Shown one piece after another: positions 17,979 to 27,423 of a stretch of DNA of 64,000 nucleotides (the stretch's first letter is position 1; the number at the start of each line of letters is the position of its first letter). The stretch is from Acidimicrobiales bacterium (lineage in GTDB: Bacteria > Actinomycetota > Acidimicrobiia > Acidimicrobiales > RAAP-2): positions 43,723 through 107,722 of the forward strand of contig JANXWA010000002.1 in NCBI GenBank assembly GCA_025351385.1, given 5' to 3'. The notes beneath the pieces are model-generated. The model saw nothing but the letters and a program-made list of their open reading frames with translations. It did not search any database and had not been told where the DNA came from. The position numbers and the translations under genes were made by a program.

Positions 17979-18979
17979 CGGACGTCCGCCAGCTGCCAGT
18001 TCGGGTTGGCCGCGAGGTCCATCGGACTCGGGCCGACCGCGCGCAGGCGATAGAGGCCGGCGGCCGCGATCATCGCGGCGTTGTCGGTACACATCGCCAT
18101 CGTCGGCAGGTGGCACTCGATTCCGAAGTCGCTCGCGAGCTCCGCGACCCCGGCGCGCAGCGCCGAGTTCGCCGCCACCCCGCCGGCGAGCGCGACACCG
18201 CGGACCTCGTGGTGCTCGAGTGCCCGGCGCAGCTTTCGCAGCAACTGCTCGGCGACGGCCGACTGGAACGACGCCGCCACGTCGGCCAGTGGGACGTCAG
18301 TGTGCTTCTGGGTCGCGCGCACCACGGCCGTCTTCAGGCCGGAGAACGAGAGGTCGTAGTCGTCGCCGACCATTGACACGGGCAGCGCCAAGCCGCCCGG
18401 AGAACCTTCCTGGGCCAACCGGTCGATCTCGGGTCCGCCCGGATAGCCGAGACCGAGCCAGCGCGCGACCTTGTCGTACGCCTCGCCGGCGGCGTCGTCG
18501 ATCGTCTCGCCGAGCACCGTGTGGTGACCCGGTCCCGCCTGGAGCACGATCAGACTGTGTCCGCCGGACACGAGCAGCGTCATCAGGGGCCACTCGAGAT
18601 CGACGCGCTCGAGCAGCGGGGCGAAGAGGTGCCCTTCGAGGTGATTGACGCCAACGAACGGCACCGACCACGCGAGGGCGAAGGCTTTGGCCGCCGACAG
18701 GCCCACGAGCAGCGACCCGATCAGCCCGGGGCCGCTCGTGACCGCAATCCCCTCGATGTCGGGGTCGTGGGCGTCGAGGCCCGCGTCCTCGAGGGCACGA
18801 CGCACGACCGGTCCGATCGTGGCGACGTGCGCACGGCCGGCGAGCTCGGGCACGACTCCGCCGAAGGCCCGGTGCTGGTCGATGGAAGACTCGACGACCG
18901 ACGAGACGACGTGGAAGTCGCCGTCGACGACCGCCGCGGCCGTCTCGTCACAGCTCGTCTCGATCCCCAGCACCGCCAC
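17975..18979 (-). CDS. tsaD: tRNA N6-adenosine threonylcarbamoyltransferase
   Basis: 334 residues from GTG 18979, chosen because VAVLGIETSCDET aligns with the start of known TsaD proteins; longer frames add unrelated sequence. TsaD transfers the threonylcarbamoyl group to A37 of tRNAs reading ANN codons. The metal-binding histidines of the NHLEGH motif are at about 113 and 117, and the ASKHA fold motifs SGGHSLIVL and LSFSGLKTAV are present. tsaB and tsaE lie upstream in the same direction, separated by rimI and a small membrane protein. Confidence 0.97.
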   Translation of the reverse strand: MAVLGIETSCDETAAAVVDGDFHVVSSVVESSIDQHRAFGGVVPELAGRAHVATIGPVVRRALEDAGLDAHDPDIEGIAVTSGPGLIGSLLVGLSAAKAFALAWSVPFVGVNHLEGHLFAPLLERVDLEWPLMTLLVSGGHSLIVLQAGPGHHTVLGETIDDAAGEAYDKVARWLGLGYPGGPEIDRLAQEGSPGGLALPVSMVGDDYDLSFSGLKTAVVRATQKHTDVPLADVAASFQSAVAEQLLRKLRRALEHHEVRGVALAGGVAANSALRAGVAELASDFGIECHLPTMAMCTDNAAMIAAAGLYRLRAVGPSPMDLAANPNWQLADVR

Positions 18980-19073
18980 CCGTCCAGCGTAGGCCGCTGT
19001 CACCCGCGTGACCGAGGGACCGAGGGGACCGAGTCGCCCCACCTGCGGCGACCCGCGGTTGGCCAGTCGCCTC

Positions 19074-19565
19074 TCAGGGCTCCGGCTCGATGATCGCGGA
19101 CTTGACCGGTAGCCCGGAGAGGACGATGAGCGCCCCCACGACGCCGACACTGGCGAGACCGAGCAGCAGTCCGAAAAGGGAGTAGAGGACCGTAAGGGTC
19201 CCGGCCGCGGTGGCGATCATCCCTCGCCTGGTCACACCCTTGCGGCTGCGCACCATGAGATCCGTTGCACCAGCGACGATGGCCGCGCACATGAGTCCGG
19301 TGACGACTACGAACGCCGAAGGATCCTGCGCGAATAGCGTGAGCGCCGGTGGATGCACGTAGTAGTTGGTGCACTGCGGATCACAGATGGACTTCCAGAC
19401 CGACCAGTGCCCTTGGGAGATGTGAACTCCGTAGATGACGCCGATCGCGACGGCGGCCCACGCCAGTGCGCCGAGCAGGCAGGCCCATCGGAGGTGCAAC
19501 GATCGGTCACGCAGCGCGTCGTGACCGAGGGTGTCCGGGGCAGGGGTCACCCTCCACCGTGTCAC
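19074..19565 (-). CDS. Small membrane protein of unknown function
   Basis: 163 residues, not recognised. Hydrophobic segments at about 27-46, 83-101 and 114-151 suggest three or four membrane spans. The extracellular loop between the first two holds two cysteines (C61, C65 in ICDPQCTNYYVHPP) that could form a disulfide. It lies between rimI and tsaD in the same direction, 51 bases after rimI and 94 before the tsaD start, interrupting an order that is usually tight. It may be expressed with the t6A genes without being part of the pathway. Confidence 0.65.
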   Translation of the reverse strand: MTRWRVTPAPDTLGHDALRDRSLHLRWACLLGALAWAAVAIGVIYGVHISQGHWSVWKSICDPQCTNYYVHPPALTLFAQDPSAFVVVTGLMCAAIVAGATDLMVRSRKGVTRRGMIATAAGTLTVLYSLFGLLLGLASVGVVGALIVLSGLPVKSAIIEPEP

Positions 19566-19616
19566 GTGGGGCCGCGACGTCGCACGGGATGTCCACCGAA
19601 GGATGCTCTGACCGCT

Positions 19617-20099
19617 TCAGTCAACCTGGGGTCCCTGCGTCGGCCCGATGGGCAGGTCGGCCCACAGCACGAGCGCGTCCTCGTGGCTCAGCTCGTAGTA
19701 GTTCTTGCGCACACCGACGGGCTTGAAGCCGTAGCGGTAGTACAGCTCGATGGCGCGAGCGTTGGACACCGCCACTTCCAGCGTCGCTCGCGCGATCCCG
19801 CGCACCGTCGCGTCGGCCCACGCCTCGTCGAGCAGGGACGACGCAACTCCCCGGCCCTCGAAGCCGGGCATCGTCCCGATCGTGTTGACGTGCAGCTCGT
19901 CGAGGACGAACATCACGCCGAGATAGCCCACGATGCGTCCGTCGAGTACGGCCACGGTATAGCGACGGCTCTCGGCGTTGGCCATCTCGTCCATCAGCAT
20001 GCCCTTCGTCCAGGGCTCGGGAAACTGCTCACGCTCGATGACGAGCAGCTCGGCGACGTCACGTCGCTCGGCCGCCCGGATCGCCCAGGGAGTCGTCAC
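19617..20099 (-). CDS. rimI: GNAT N-acetyltransferase RimI
   Basis: 160 residues. It acetylates the N-terminal alanine of ribosomal protein S18 in characterised bacteria. The acetyl-CoA binding motif A is present as GFEGRGVASSLLDEA (Q/RxxGxG/A type), and the RimI-typical FPEPWTKGML near residue 26 and the ARAIELYYRYGFKPVGVRKNYY C-terminal segment are clear. It overlaps the end of tsaB by four bases, which is the standard actinobacterial arrangement. Confidence 0.93.
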   Translation of the reverse strand: MTTPWAIRAAERRDVAELLVIEREQFPEPWTKGMLMDEMANAESRRYTVAVLDGRIVGYLGVMFVLDELHVNTIGTMPGFEGRGVASSLLDEAWADATVRGIARATLEVAVSNARAIELYYRYGFKPVGVRKNYYELSHEDALVLWADLPIGPTQGPQVD

Positions 20100-20776
20100 G
20101 CGTGGCGCTGGCGCGTGGTGAAGTTCGCCACGGCGTCGGCCTCGCGCAAGTAGAGGGGGGAGAGCGTCTCCTCATTCGGGCGCGTCGCCCCGATTGCCAG
20201 CGCCGCGTGAGGCGACGGCACCGACTGGGCGAAGACCTCGCCATTCGGTACGGCGTCGAAGTCGGCCCGGAAGCGCGCGACCCCGTCGCCGGTGAAGGTG
20301 ACCGGGGCGCCGTTGGTCGCCCACTCGATCACCACGTCGCGTGGCGTGGCGACACGTGGCTCGCGAAGTTCGGTAACGGCGGCGTCCAACTGGAACGACT
20401 GCACGAAGACCTCGCCGCGACGCCCGTCGACGCACGCGACGAGCCGGCCTCGGACCCCGGCGTCGAAGGCTCCGTGGGCCAACAGCTCGAGGGAGGTCAC
20501 CCCCACTAGTTCACAGCCCACGCCTTGGGCGAAGGCGATGGCCGTCGCGATCCCGACGCGGAGCCCGGTGAACAGCCCCGGCCCGCGGTCGACGACGACC
20601 CGGGTGACGTCACGCGGCGAGAGCCCCACCTCGTCGAGCAACACCGCCATCGCGGGCGCCAGCGCCTCGGTGTGTCGGCGTTCCTCGTTGACGACCCGCG
20701 CCACCTCGAGACCGGCCGCCGTGCGCACACCCACTGCGCAGGCCGGCGTCGCCGTCTCGATTGCGAGGAGGTTCAT
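20096..20776 (-). CDS. tsaB: t6A dimerisation protein TsaB
   Basis: 226 residues from ATG 20776. TsaB is a degenerate homologue of TsaD that forms the core of the TsaB-TsaD-TsaE complex for tRNA t6A37. It has the ASKHA-type start MNLLAIETATPACAVGV and the conserved DRGPGLFTGLRVGIATA segment. The active-site histidines of TsaD are absent, as expected. It overlaps both neighbours (tsaE upstream and rimI downstream) by four bases each. Confidence 0.94.
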   Translation of the reverse strand: MNLLAIETATPACAVGVRTAAGLEVARVVNEERRHTEALAPAMAVLLDEVGLSPRDVTRVVVDRGPGLFTGLRVGIATAIAFAQGVGCELVGVTSLELLAHGAFDAGVRGRLVACVDGRRGEVFVQSFQLDAAVTELREPRVATPRDVVIEWATNGAPVTFTGDGVARFRADFDAVPNGEVFAQSVPSPHAALAIGATRPNEETLSPLYLREADAVANFTTRQRHA

Positions 20777-21252
20777 CGGTCGGCCCAGTGGTCGAGGTCG
20801 TCGACGCGCTTCGCCGCGAGCGCGCCGTCGACGACGAGGTCGCGGCCCTCGTCCCCTCCGACGACGAAATCGATCGTGAGCACGTCGCGTCCGAAGACCG
20901 ACGCGGCCAACTCCCCCCACTCCACGAGGGCGACGGCCGACTCCTCGACCAACTCGCCGATCGCGAGGTCCACGACCTCGTCGAGGCTCTCGACCCGATA
21001 GACGTCGCAGTGATGCAGGGTCTCGATGCCGAGGTCGTTCGAGCAGTGGTGCTCGCGCACCATGGTGAACGTCGGGCTGGTCACTCGTTCCCTCACCCCA
21101 AGTCCCTTCGCGACGCCCTTGGCGAAGGTGGTCTTGCCGGCCCCGAGAGGGCCGGTCAACAAGACCACGTCGCCGGGGCGCAGCGCCCCCACCAGGGCCT
21201 CGCCGGCCGCCACGCAGTCCTCGGACGTCGCGCAGTGGCGCCGCCAACTCAA
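20773..21252 (-). CDS. tsaE: t6A ATPase TsaE
   Basis: 159 residues. The P-loop is GPLGAGKTT near residues 34-42, followed by VTSPTFTMVREH and the acidic HCDVYRVES strand that are typical of TsaE. It regulates turnover of the t6A complex by ATP hydrolysis. Its start overlaps the end of the uracil-DNA glycosylase gene (four bases) and its end overlaps tsaB, so translation is coupled. Confidence 0.95.
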   Translation of the reverse strand: MSWRRHCATSEDCVAAGEALVGALRPGDVVLLTGPLGAGKTTFAKGVAKGLGVRERVTSPTFTMVREHHCSNDLGIETLHHCDVYRVESLDEVVDLAIGELVEESAVALVEWGELAASVFGRDVLTIDFVVGGDEGRDLVVDGALAAKRVDDLDHWADR

Positions 21253-21797
21253 CGGGTCTCCACCAGTCTCTTCAACACGGCCAGGTCCGCGCGCATCACA
21301 TCCACCACGCTACGACCGCCCCGCAGCGCTGCGGCCGGGTGGTAGGTCGCAAGGCCCCGGCCACCGGCGAGCTCGACCACTCGGCCGTGGGTGACGCCGA
21401 TGCCCTCGGTGAACCCGAAAACCGACCTGGCCGCGGTGTTGCCGAGGGCCAGGACCAGTGTTGGCCTGACCGAGGCGAACTGCTCGCTCAACCACGGACG
21501 GCACGTCCGGAGCTCGACGCGCGTCGGGGTCCGATTGGCGGGCGGGCGACACTTCACGACATTGGTGACGAAGCACCTCGCGCGCGACAGCCCGACCACC
21601 TCCTCGATCAGTTGGAACAAGAGGCGACCGCTCGGCCCGATGAACGGCTCGCCGCCCTCGTCCTCAGCGCGCCCGGGCGCCTCGCCGATCACCATCAGAA
21701 CGGGATGGTCCGGCCCCGAGCCGACCACGACGCGTCGCCGGGTCGCCGAGAGGCCGCACAACGTGCACGAGGCCAGATCGGCGAGATTGCGGCCCAT
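21249..21797 (-). CDS. Family 4 (Fe-S) uracil-DNA glycosylase
   Basis: 182 residues. It removes uracil from DNA after cytosine deamination. Motif A reads GEAPGRAEDEGGEPFIGPSGRLL (about 39-60, in part) and motif B is TYHPAAALR near the C-terminus. Four cysteines, C11, C14, C83 and C99, match the ligands of the [4Fe-4S] cluster in family 4 enzymes. It sits between alr and tsaE in the same operon, with three bases to alr and a four-base overlap with tsaE. Confidence 0.93.
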   Translation of the reverse strand: MGRNLADLASCTLCGLSATRRRVVVGSGPDHPVLMVIGEAPGRAEDEGGEPFIGPSGRLLFQLIEEVVGLSRARCFVTNVVKCRPPANRTPTRVELRTCRPWLSEQFASVRPTLVLALGNTAARSVFGFTEGIGVTHGRVVELAGGRGLATYHPAAALRGGRSVVDVMRADLAVLKRLVETR

Positions 21798-21800
21798 GGC

Positions 21801-22952
21801 CTAGTCCACGAGGACGCGGGGCACCCGCGCGCCGATGCCGCAGAGGATCTCCCAGGTGATCGTGTTGGTGCGCACAGCCCACTCCTCGGCCGTGATCTCC
21901 TCGCCGCCCTGACGGCCCAGGAGGACGACGTCGTCCCCGACCTTCACGTCGTCGTCGCCGCAATCGACCAGTAACTGGTCCATCGTGACGTTGCCGGCCA
22001 GCGGGTGGCGCGTGCCGTTGATCAGCACCTCGGCGCCGGCGTCGAAGAGCCGGCGCGGGTAGCCGTCGGCGTAGCCGAAGGGCACCGTCGCCACTGTCGC
22101 GTCGTGTCCAAGGGCCCGGCGCCGACGGTAGCTCGGTCGCTCGCCCGCCGCGACCCGACGCACCGCCGCGACCCTGGCCCGCAGCGTCAGTGCCGGCTGG
22201 AGGCGTAGCCCCTTCTCCTCCAGGCTCGAGGACAGCCAGCCCTCGGGCAGGTAGCCGTAGAGCGCGAGGCCGATCCGCACCATCGTGCGACGTGACTCGG
22301 GGTAGCCCAGCGCTCCTGCGCTGTTTGCGGTGTGCAGGACCCGGGGACTGAGGCCGCGAGCCTGCAGCGCCACGACCACCTCGTCGAAACAGTCGATCTG
22401 GGCGCGGGTGAAGGCTCGATCCTCGGCGCTCGATCCGTCGGCGACGCTGAAGTGGGTGTAGACGCCCTCGAGGTCGATGGAGGGCGACGATCGAAGAACG
22501 TCGACGACCTCGTCGATTGAGGACGGATCCACTCCCATGCGATGCATGCCGGTATCCACCTTCACGTGGACGCGGTGGACACCCGAGAGCCTCTCGGCGC
22601 TCGCGACCGCGGCGTTCGCCCCCGAGAGCGAGCCGATCGTCAGGGTCAACGAGTGGCTCAGGGCGTCGGGGATCGCCTCGGGCGCGATCTCGGCCAAGAG
22701 AAGGATCGGCGCCGAGATTCCCGCGTCTCGAAGCTCGATGCCCTCGTCGACCATCGCGACGGCCAACCAGTCGGCGCCCCCGTCGAGTGCGGCCCTGGCC
22801 GCGAGCTCGGCGTCGTGACCGTAGCCGTTGGCCTTCACCACCGCGCAGAGCAGCGAGTCGCCCACGACCTCCTTCAGCGCACCCACGTTGTGGGCGATCG
22901 CCGAAGCCGAGACCTCCGCCCACGCCGGACGGTGCAACCCCTTCACGGCCAT
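21801..22952 (-). CDS. alr: Alanine racemase
   Basis: 383 residues, starting at ATG 22952, which shares one base with the acpS stop codon (TGATG). It interconverts L- and D-alanine for peptidoglycan. The PLP lysine lies in AVVKANGYGHD near residue 41, and the second catalytic base tyrosine in VPFGYADGYPR; these motifs and the length are typical of the fold-type III enzymes. It belongs to the glmS-acpS-alr operon, which supplies cell-wall precursors. Confidence 0.97.
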   Translation of the reverse strand: MAVKGLHRPAWAEVSASAIAHNVGALKEVVGDSLLCAVVKANGYGHDAELAARAALDGGADWLAVAMVDEGIELRDAGISAPILLLAEIAPEAIPDALSHSLTLTIGSLSGANAAVASAERLSGVHRVHVKVDTGMHRMGVDPSSIDEVVDVLRSSPSIDLEGVYTHFSVADGSSAEDRAFTRAQIDCFDEVVVALQARGLSPRVLHTANSAGALGYPESRRTMVRIGLALYGYLPEGWLSSSLEEKGLRLQPALTLRARVAAVRRVAAGERPSYRRRRALGHDATVATVPFGYADGYPRRLFDAGAEVLINGTRHPLAGNVTMDQLLVDCGDDDVKVGDDVVLLGRQGGEEITAEEWAVRTNTITWEILCGIGARVPRVLVD

Positions 22953-23329
22953 CAAGTGCCCTCGGTCGAACTGCTCACCACGAAGGCCGCGGCGGTCATC
23001 GCCGTGTGCGTGAGCGAGATCTTCACGTCGTTGACGCCGCGGCGCGCGGCCAGTTCGGCGGCCGCACCGTGCAGAAGTATCGACGGGGCGCCGCTCGGCG
23101 CCTTCACAACCTCGATCGACTTCCAGGGCACCGACCCGGCGCCGACGCCGAGCGACTTCATCACGGCCTCCTTCGCCGCAAATCGAGCGGCCAGACGTTC
23201 GGGCTTCATGCGAGCGGTGCGTTGCTCGCCTTCGGTGAAGAGGCGGTCGACGATCCGCGGTCGCCGTCCCATGACGATCTCGAAGCGCGGGACGTCCACG
23301 ACGTCGATGCCGACCCCGACGACGCCCAT
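22952..23329 (-). CDS. acpS: Holo-[acyl-carrier-protein] synthase
   Basis: 125 residues from ATG 23329, overlapping the glmS stop (a GTG three bases earlier is also possible). It transfers phosphopantetheine from CoA to acyl carrier protein. Hallmarks: GIDVVDVPRFE with the Mg-binding aspartate near residue 9, and RFAAKEAVMKSLG with the metal-binding glutamate. Its placement between glmS and alr is standard in actinobacteria. Confidence 0.95.
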   Translation of the reverse strand: MGVVGVGIDVVDVPRFEIVMGRRPRIVDRLFTEGEQRTARMKPERLAARFAAKEAVMKSLGVGAGSVPWKSIEVVKAPSGAPSILLHGAAAELAARRGVNDVKISLTHTAMTAAAFVVSSSTEGT

Positions 23330-25170
23330 CACTCCACCGTCACGGTCTTGGCGAGGTTGCGAGGACGGTCGACGTTGCGACCGAGGCCGCGGGCCATGGC
23401 GTAGGCGAAGAGTTGGAGCGGCACGATGTCGACCATGGGCGTGAACAGTGGTTCGGTCGCGGGCACTCGCAGCACGTAGTCGGCGACTGCCGCGATGGTC
23501 TCGTCGTCGTCGGTCGCGACGGCCACGACGCTGGCGCCGCGCGCCTTCACCTCGGCGAGGTTCGACAAAATCTTCTCGTGCATCGCCGGATTCGTGGCGA
23601 CCGCCACGACGACGACGCCCGGCTCGATCAGTGCGAGCGGACCGTGCTTCAGCTCACCCGCGGGATAGCCCTCGGCGTGCAGGTACGTCAACTCCTTCAG
23701 CTTGAGCGCCCCCTCAAGCGCGGTCGGGAAGCCGACGTGGCGTCCGAGGAAGAAGAAGTCGTGCGAGCCCATGAGCTCCTTTGCGACGAGCTCGACGTGG
23801 GCGCGACGCTCGAGCGTCGTCGCCACCTGGGCACTCACCGCGTTCAGTCCGAGGAAGAGGGCGTCGATGTCGGTGGCGGGCAACGTGGCGCGCAGCTGCG
23901 CGAGGCGCAGCGCGAGCAGCTCGAGCGCCGCCACCTGGGCGACGAAGGCCTTCGTCGAGGCGACGGAGACCTCGAGGCCGGCGCGGGTGTAGATGACGGC
24001 GTCAGCCTCGCGCGCGAGCGAGGAGTCGACGATGTTCGACACCGCCACGACGCGCGCGCCCCGCCGCTGCGCCTCACGGGTGGCCTGGATGGTATCGATG
24101 GTCTCGCCACTCTGCGAGACGCCGATCACGAGGGTGCCGATCTCGACGATGGGGTCGCGGTAGCGATACTCGCTCGAGATGTCGACCTCCACGCTGATCC
24201 TCGCCCAGCGCTCGATGGCGTACTTCGCGACGAGCGCGGCGTGGTGGGAGGTCCCCGCGGCCACGAGCACGACGCGCCTCACCTCGCGCAGCTCCTCGTC
24301 GCTGACGCGCAACTCGTCGAACGTGATCGTGCCGTCACGCCGGCGTCGGTCGAGCAGCGTCGCGCGGATGGCGTCGGGCTCTTCGCTGATCTCCTTGGAC
24401 ATGAAGTCGTCGTGGCCACCCTTCTCGGCGGTCTCGAGGTCCCAATCGATGGAGAGTTGGCGCAAGCGGACCGGGGCCCCGTCGAGGTCGATCGCGCGGA
24501 AGCCCTCGGGGCCCAGCCGCACGATCTCGTCGTCGTTCACGGCGTAGAAGGCGGTCGCCCGGTCGAGTATGGCCGGGACGTCGCTCGCGAGGTACGTGAC
24601 CCCGGGGGCCGTGCCCACGACGAGCGGCGAGATCCTTCGTGCGGCGACAATCACATCGGGCTCGTTGGCGTCCATCACCGCCAGCGCGAAGGCGCCGCGG
24701 ACGGCGAGCAGGCTCTGGCGCATTGCCTCGATGAGCTCGAGGCCGCTGGCTCGCGACTCCTCGATGAGGTGCGCGAGGACCTCGGAGTCGGTGACCGAGG
24801 TGAACAGGTGGCCCCGGGACTCCAGTTCCTCTTGGAGCTCGGCGTGGTTCTCGATGATGCCGTTGTGGATGATCGCGATGTTCCCGGAACAGTCAAGGTG
24901 AGGGTGGGCGTTGACGGCCTCGGGGGCGCCGTGGGTCGCCCACCTGGTGTGGCCGATGCCCGAACTGAAGCCTGACGGTGCCGCCTCGCACTCCTGGCGC
25001 AGCGCCGCGACCGACTCGGTGCCGACCGCGGTGCGGGCTCGCCAGGTTTCACCGGAACGCACCAGCGCGATTCCCGCCGAGTCGTAGCCGCGATACTCGA
25101 GGCGGGTCAGACCCTCCAGCAGCGTCGCGAGCGTGTCGGTGGATCCCACGACCCCGATGATGCCGCACAT
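23329..25170 (-). CDS. glmS: Glucosamine-fructose-6-phosphate aminotransferase
   Basis: 613 residues. It makes glucosamine-6-phosphate from fructose-6-phosphate and glutamine. Domains in order: class II glutaminase with N-terminal nucleophile C2 (MCGIIGVVGS) and GHTRWATHG and NGIIENH motifs to about 215, then two SIS isomerase domains (ISQSGET-type phosphate loop GVSQSGETIDT and a second after residue 450), ending in AKTVTVE as in characterised enzymes. It is 45 bases downstream of glmM in the same direction, giving a two-step route towards UDP-GlcNAc. No glmS ribozyme was seen upstream. Confidence 0.98.
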   Translation of the reverse strand: MCGIIGVVGSTDTLATLLEGLTRLEYRGYDSAGIALVRSGETWRARTAVGTESVAALRQECEAAPSGFSSGIGHTRWATHGAPEAVNAHPHLDCSGNIAIIHNGIIENHAELQEELESRGHLFTSVTDSEVLAHLIEESRASGLELIEAMRQSLLAVRGAFALAVMDANEPDVIVAARRISPLVVGTAPGVTYLASDVPAILDRATAFYAVNDDEIVRLGPEGFRAIDLDGAPVRLRQLSIDWDLETAEKGGHDDFMSKEISEEPDAIRATLLDRRRRDGTITFDELRVSDEELREVRRVVLVAAGTSHHAALVAKYAIERWARISVEVDISSEYRYRDPIVEIGTLVIGVSQSGETIDTIQATREAQRRGARVVAVSNIVDSSLAREADAVIYTRAGLEVSVASTKAFVAQVAALELLALRLAQLRATLPATDIDALFLGLNAVSAQVATTLERRAHVELVAKELMGSHDFFFLGRHVGFPTALEGALKLKELTYLHAEGYPAGELKHGPLALIEPGVVVVAVATNPAMHEKILSNLAEVKARGASVVAVATDDDETIAAVADYVLRVPATEPLFTPMVDIVPLQLFAYAMARGLGRNVDRPRNLAKTVTVE

Positions 25171-25215
25171 GAGACCAGCCTACTCGTGGCCCTTTGATCG
25201 CCTGAACGATGAAAC

Positions 25216-26514
25216 CTACGCGAGAAAGATGCTCTGCAACCGCGCCGCGAACGACTCGACGAACTCGCCGTTCAGCGCCTCGATCATCACCCGCACGACG
25301 GGCTCGGTCCCCGACGGACGAATGAAGAGGCGGACGTCGGCCGCGTCGATCCCGTAGTCCGCACGAAGCTCCTCGAAGAGCCGATGGACCTCTTCGTCGT
25401 CGTAGCTCTCACGCGCCACGTTGATCAACTGCTGGGGCACGCGCTGCCATGCGCGCTCGGCCTGCTCGGCCAACGGGCCGCGACGCACCACGAGGTCGGC
25501 GAGCATGAGCCCGGTCAAGAGACCGTCACCGGTCGGCGCGAGGTCGCGGAAGATCAGGTGCCCCGACTGCTCGCCCCCGAAGGTCCACGACTGCTCCTCG
25601 AGCGACATCAACACGTTTCGGTCGCCGACGTCGGTCTCGACGATGGCGATTCCCGTCGCTTGCAGGGCATGGTGCAGTCCCAGGTTGGCCATCGAGGTGA
25701 TCACCAGTCCCCCACCGAGGGTGTTGCGCTCGAAGAAGTCGGTCGCGAAGAGAATCATCAGGTCGTCACCGTCACGCACGTGGCCCTTCGCGTCGACCGC
25801 GATCAGACGGTCGGCGTCACCGTCGAAGGCGAGGCCCAAGTCGGCGCCGAGCTCGACCACCTTGGCGACCAGACCTTCGACGTGCGTCGAGCCGCACTTC
25901 TCGTTGATGTTGCGCCCGTCGGGCCGGTCGTTGATCGTCGTGAGGCGCGCACCGGTCGACTCGAAGAGCTCGTGGGCGACGTGCGACGCCGCGCCGTTGG
26001 CGCAGTCGAGCACGAGGTGCAGGCTCGAGAGGTCCCGGGGAACGATGGATCGCAAGTGGCGGGCGTAGTCGTGCTCCGCCGTCTCGTCGATGGCCACCTC
26101 CTCAAAGGGTCCGGTCGAGGACGGCGCAACGTTGAGCGCCTCGGCCACCGCCTCCTCGGTCGCGTGGTCGAGCTTGCCGCCACCGAGGCCGAGCACCTTA
26201 AGCCCGTTGTCGAAGTAGGGGTTGTGCGACGCCGAGACGACGACACCGACGCCGCTGCGCTGACGCGCAACGACTGCGACGCCGGGCGTCGTGAAATACC
26301 CCAGGTTCACCCCGGCCGCCCCGTTGTCGCGAAGGCCCGCGAGGACCGCGGCGGCCAACGGAGGCGAGCTCTCCCGCGTGTCGTAGCCAACGAAGACCGG
26401 GGTGTTGAAGACGCTCGCGACGGCGTAGCCGAGACGATAGGCGAGGTCCGTGGTGATCTCGTCGTAGGCCCGTCCGCGGATCCCGTCCGTGCCGAATCGC
26501 ACGGTCATGGTCAT
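25216..26514 (-). CDS. glmM: Phosphoglucosamine mutase
   Basis: 432 residues, at the shorter end of the family. It converts glucosamine-6-phosphate to glucosamine-1-phosphate. The phosphoserine is S96 in VSASHNP, the Mg loop is FDGDADR, and the sugar-binding GGEQSGH and phosphate-binding RPSGTEPVVRV loops are present. The ATG at 26514 shares one base with the rpsI stop (TAATG), coupling it to the S9 gene, which is a common actinobacterial linkage. Confidence 0.97.
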   Translation of the reverse strand: MTMTVRFGTDGIRGRAYDEITTDLAYRLGYAVASVFNTPVFVGYDTRESSPPLAAAVLAGLRDNGAAGVNLGYFTTPGVAVVARQRSGVGVVVSASHNPYFDNGLKVLGLGGGKLDHATEEAVAEALNVAPSSTGPFEEVAIDETAEHDYARHLRSIVPRDLSSLHLVLDCANGAASHVAHELFESTGARLTTINDRPDGRNINEKCGSTHVEGLVAKVVELGADLGLAFDGDADRLIAVDAKGHVRDGDDLMILFATDFFERNTLGGGLVITSMANLGLHHALQATGIAIVETDVGDRNVLMSLEEQSWTFGGEQSGHLIFRDLAPTGDGLLTGLMLADLVVRRGPLAEQAERAWQRVPQQLINVARESYDDEEVHRLFEELRADYGIDAADVRLFIRPSGTEPVVRVMIEALNGEFVESFAARLQSIFLA

Positions 26515-26906
26515 TACCGCTTCGAGTACTGAGGAGCCTTACGCGCCTTCTTGAGACCGTACTTCTTGGTCTCCTTCTTGCGCGAGTCACGGGTCAAGAG
26601 CCCGGCCTTCTTCAGCGCAGGGCGTACGTTCTCGTCGATCTCGAGCAGCGAGCGCGAGATACCCAAGCGGAGTGCCCCGGCCTGTCCGGCCACGCCGCCA
26701 CCCTCGATGGTCGCGTCGATGTCGTAGGTCTGCTGGGCGTCGATGAGGCGCAATGGCTCCATCACCATCTGACGGTGCGTCGCTGAGGTGAAGTAGTTGT
26801 CGAAGGCGCGCGAGTTGATCGTGATCGTGCCGGTGCCGGGACGGAGTCGAACTCGAGCCACCGCTTCCTTGCGTCGGCCGGTGGTCTGAGTGAGGGGTGA
26901 TGACAC
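26514..26906 (-). CDS. rpsI: 30S ribosomal protein S9
   Basis: 130 residues from a GTG start with AAGGAG eight bases upstream. [16 protein letters not shown] opens the fold and the basic tail ends [12 protein letters not shown], the SKR terminus that contacts P-site tRNA. Twelve bases after rplM; the pair is the usual rplM-rpsI operon. Confidence 0.98.
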   Translation of the reverse strand: MSSPLTQTTGRRKEAVARVRLRPGTGTITINSRAFDNYFTSATHRQMVMEPLRLIDAQQTYDIDATIEGGGVAGQAGALRLGISRSLLEIDENVRPALKKAGLLTRDSRKKETKKYGLKKARKAPQYSKR

Positions 26907-26918
26907 GGAACGTTCTCC

Positions 26919-27365
26919 TTAGCCGCGGCGGATCGCCGAGGTGTCGTACTTGGTAGGCATCTGCGCGGCGTGAGGGTGCTCGGCGCCGGCGTAGACGAAC
27001 AGCTTGCCCATCTGGGCACGGCCCAGGCGGTTCTTGGGGACCATGCCCTTGACGGCGTCGAAGACCAACTTCTCGGGGTCGTTGTCCATCAGGGTCTGCC
27101 AGGAGGTCGCGCGAAGCCCGCCCGGGTAGCCCGAGTGGTGGTACGCGAACTTCTGGGCGGCCTTGTTTGCCGTCAGCACGACCTTGTCGGCGTTGACGAT
27201 GATGACGTAGTCACCGGTGTCGACGTGGGGGGCGAAGAAGACGCGGTGCTTGCCGCGCAGCAGCGACGCCGCGACGGTCGCCACGCGACCCAGCACGAGT
27301 CCCTCGGCGTCGATGACGAGCCACTCACGCGTGATGTCATTGACCTTGGGTGAGTACGTGCGCAC
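26919..27365 (-). CDS. rplM: 50S ribosomal protein L13
   Basis: 148 residues from GTG 27365, which has AAGGA six bases upstream and makes the protein start ([20 protein letters not shown]) where other L13 proteins start. An ATG eleven codons earlier would give a non-homologous extension. [15 protein letters not shown] and the C-terminal [16 protein letters not shown] are typical. It is an early assembly protein of the 50S subunit. Confidence 0.95.
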   Translation of the reverse strand: MRTYSPKVNDITREWLVIDAEGLVLGRVATVAASLLRGKHRVFFAPHVDTGDYVIIVNADKVVLTANKAAQKFAYHHSGYPGGLRATSWQTLMDNDPEKLVFDAVKGMVPKNRLGRAQMGKLFVYAGAEHPHAAQMPTKYDTSAIRRG

Positions 27366-27423
27366 GGTTCTTCCTTCAGCGATCTCTTGGATGGACACCC
27401 TAACGAGACTCCTAGGGGACTCT

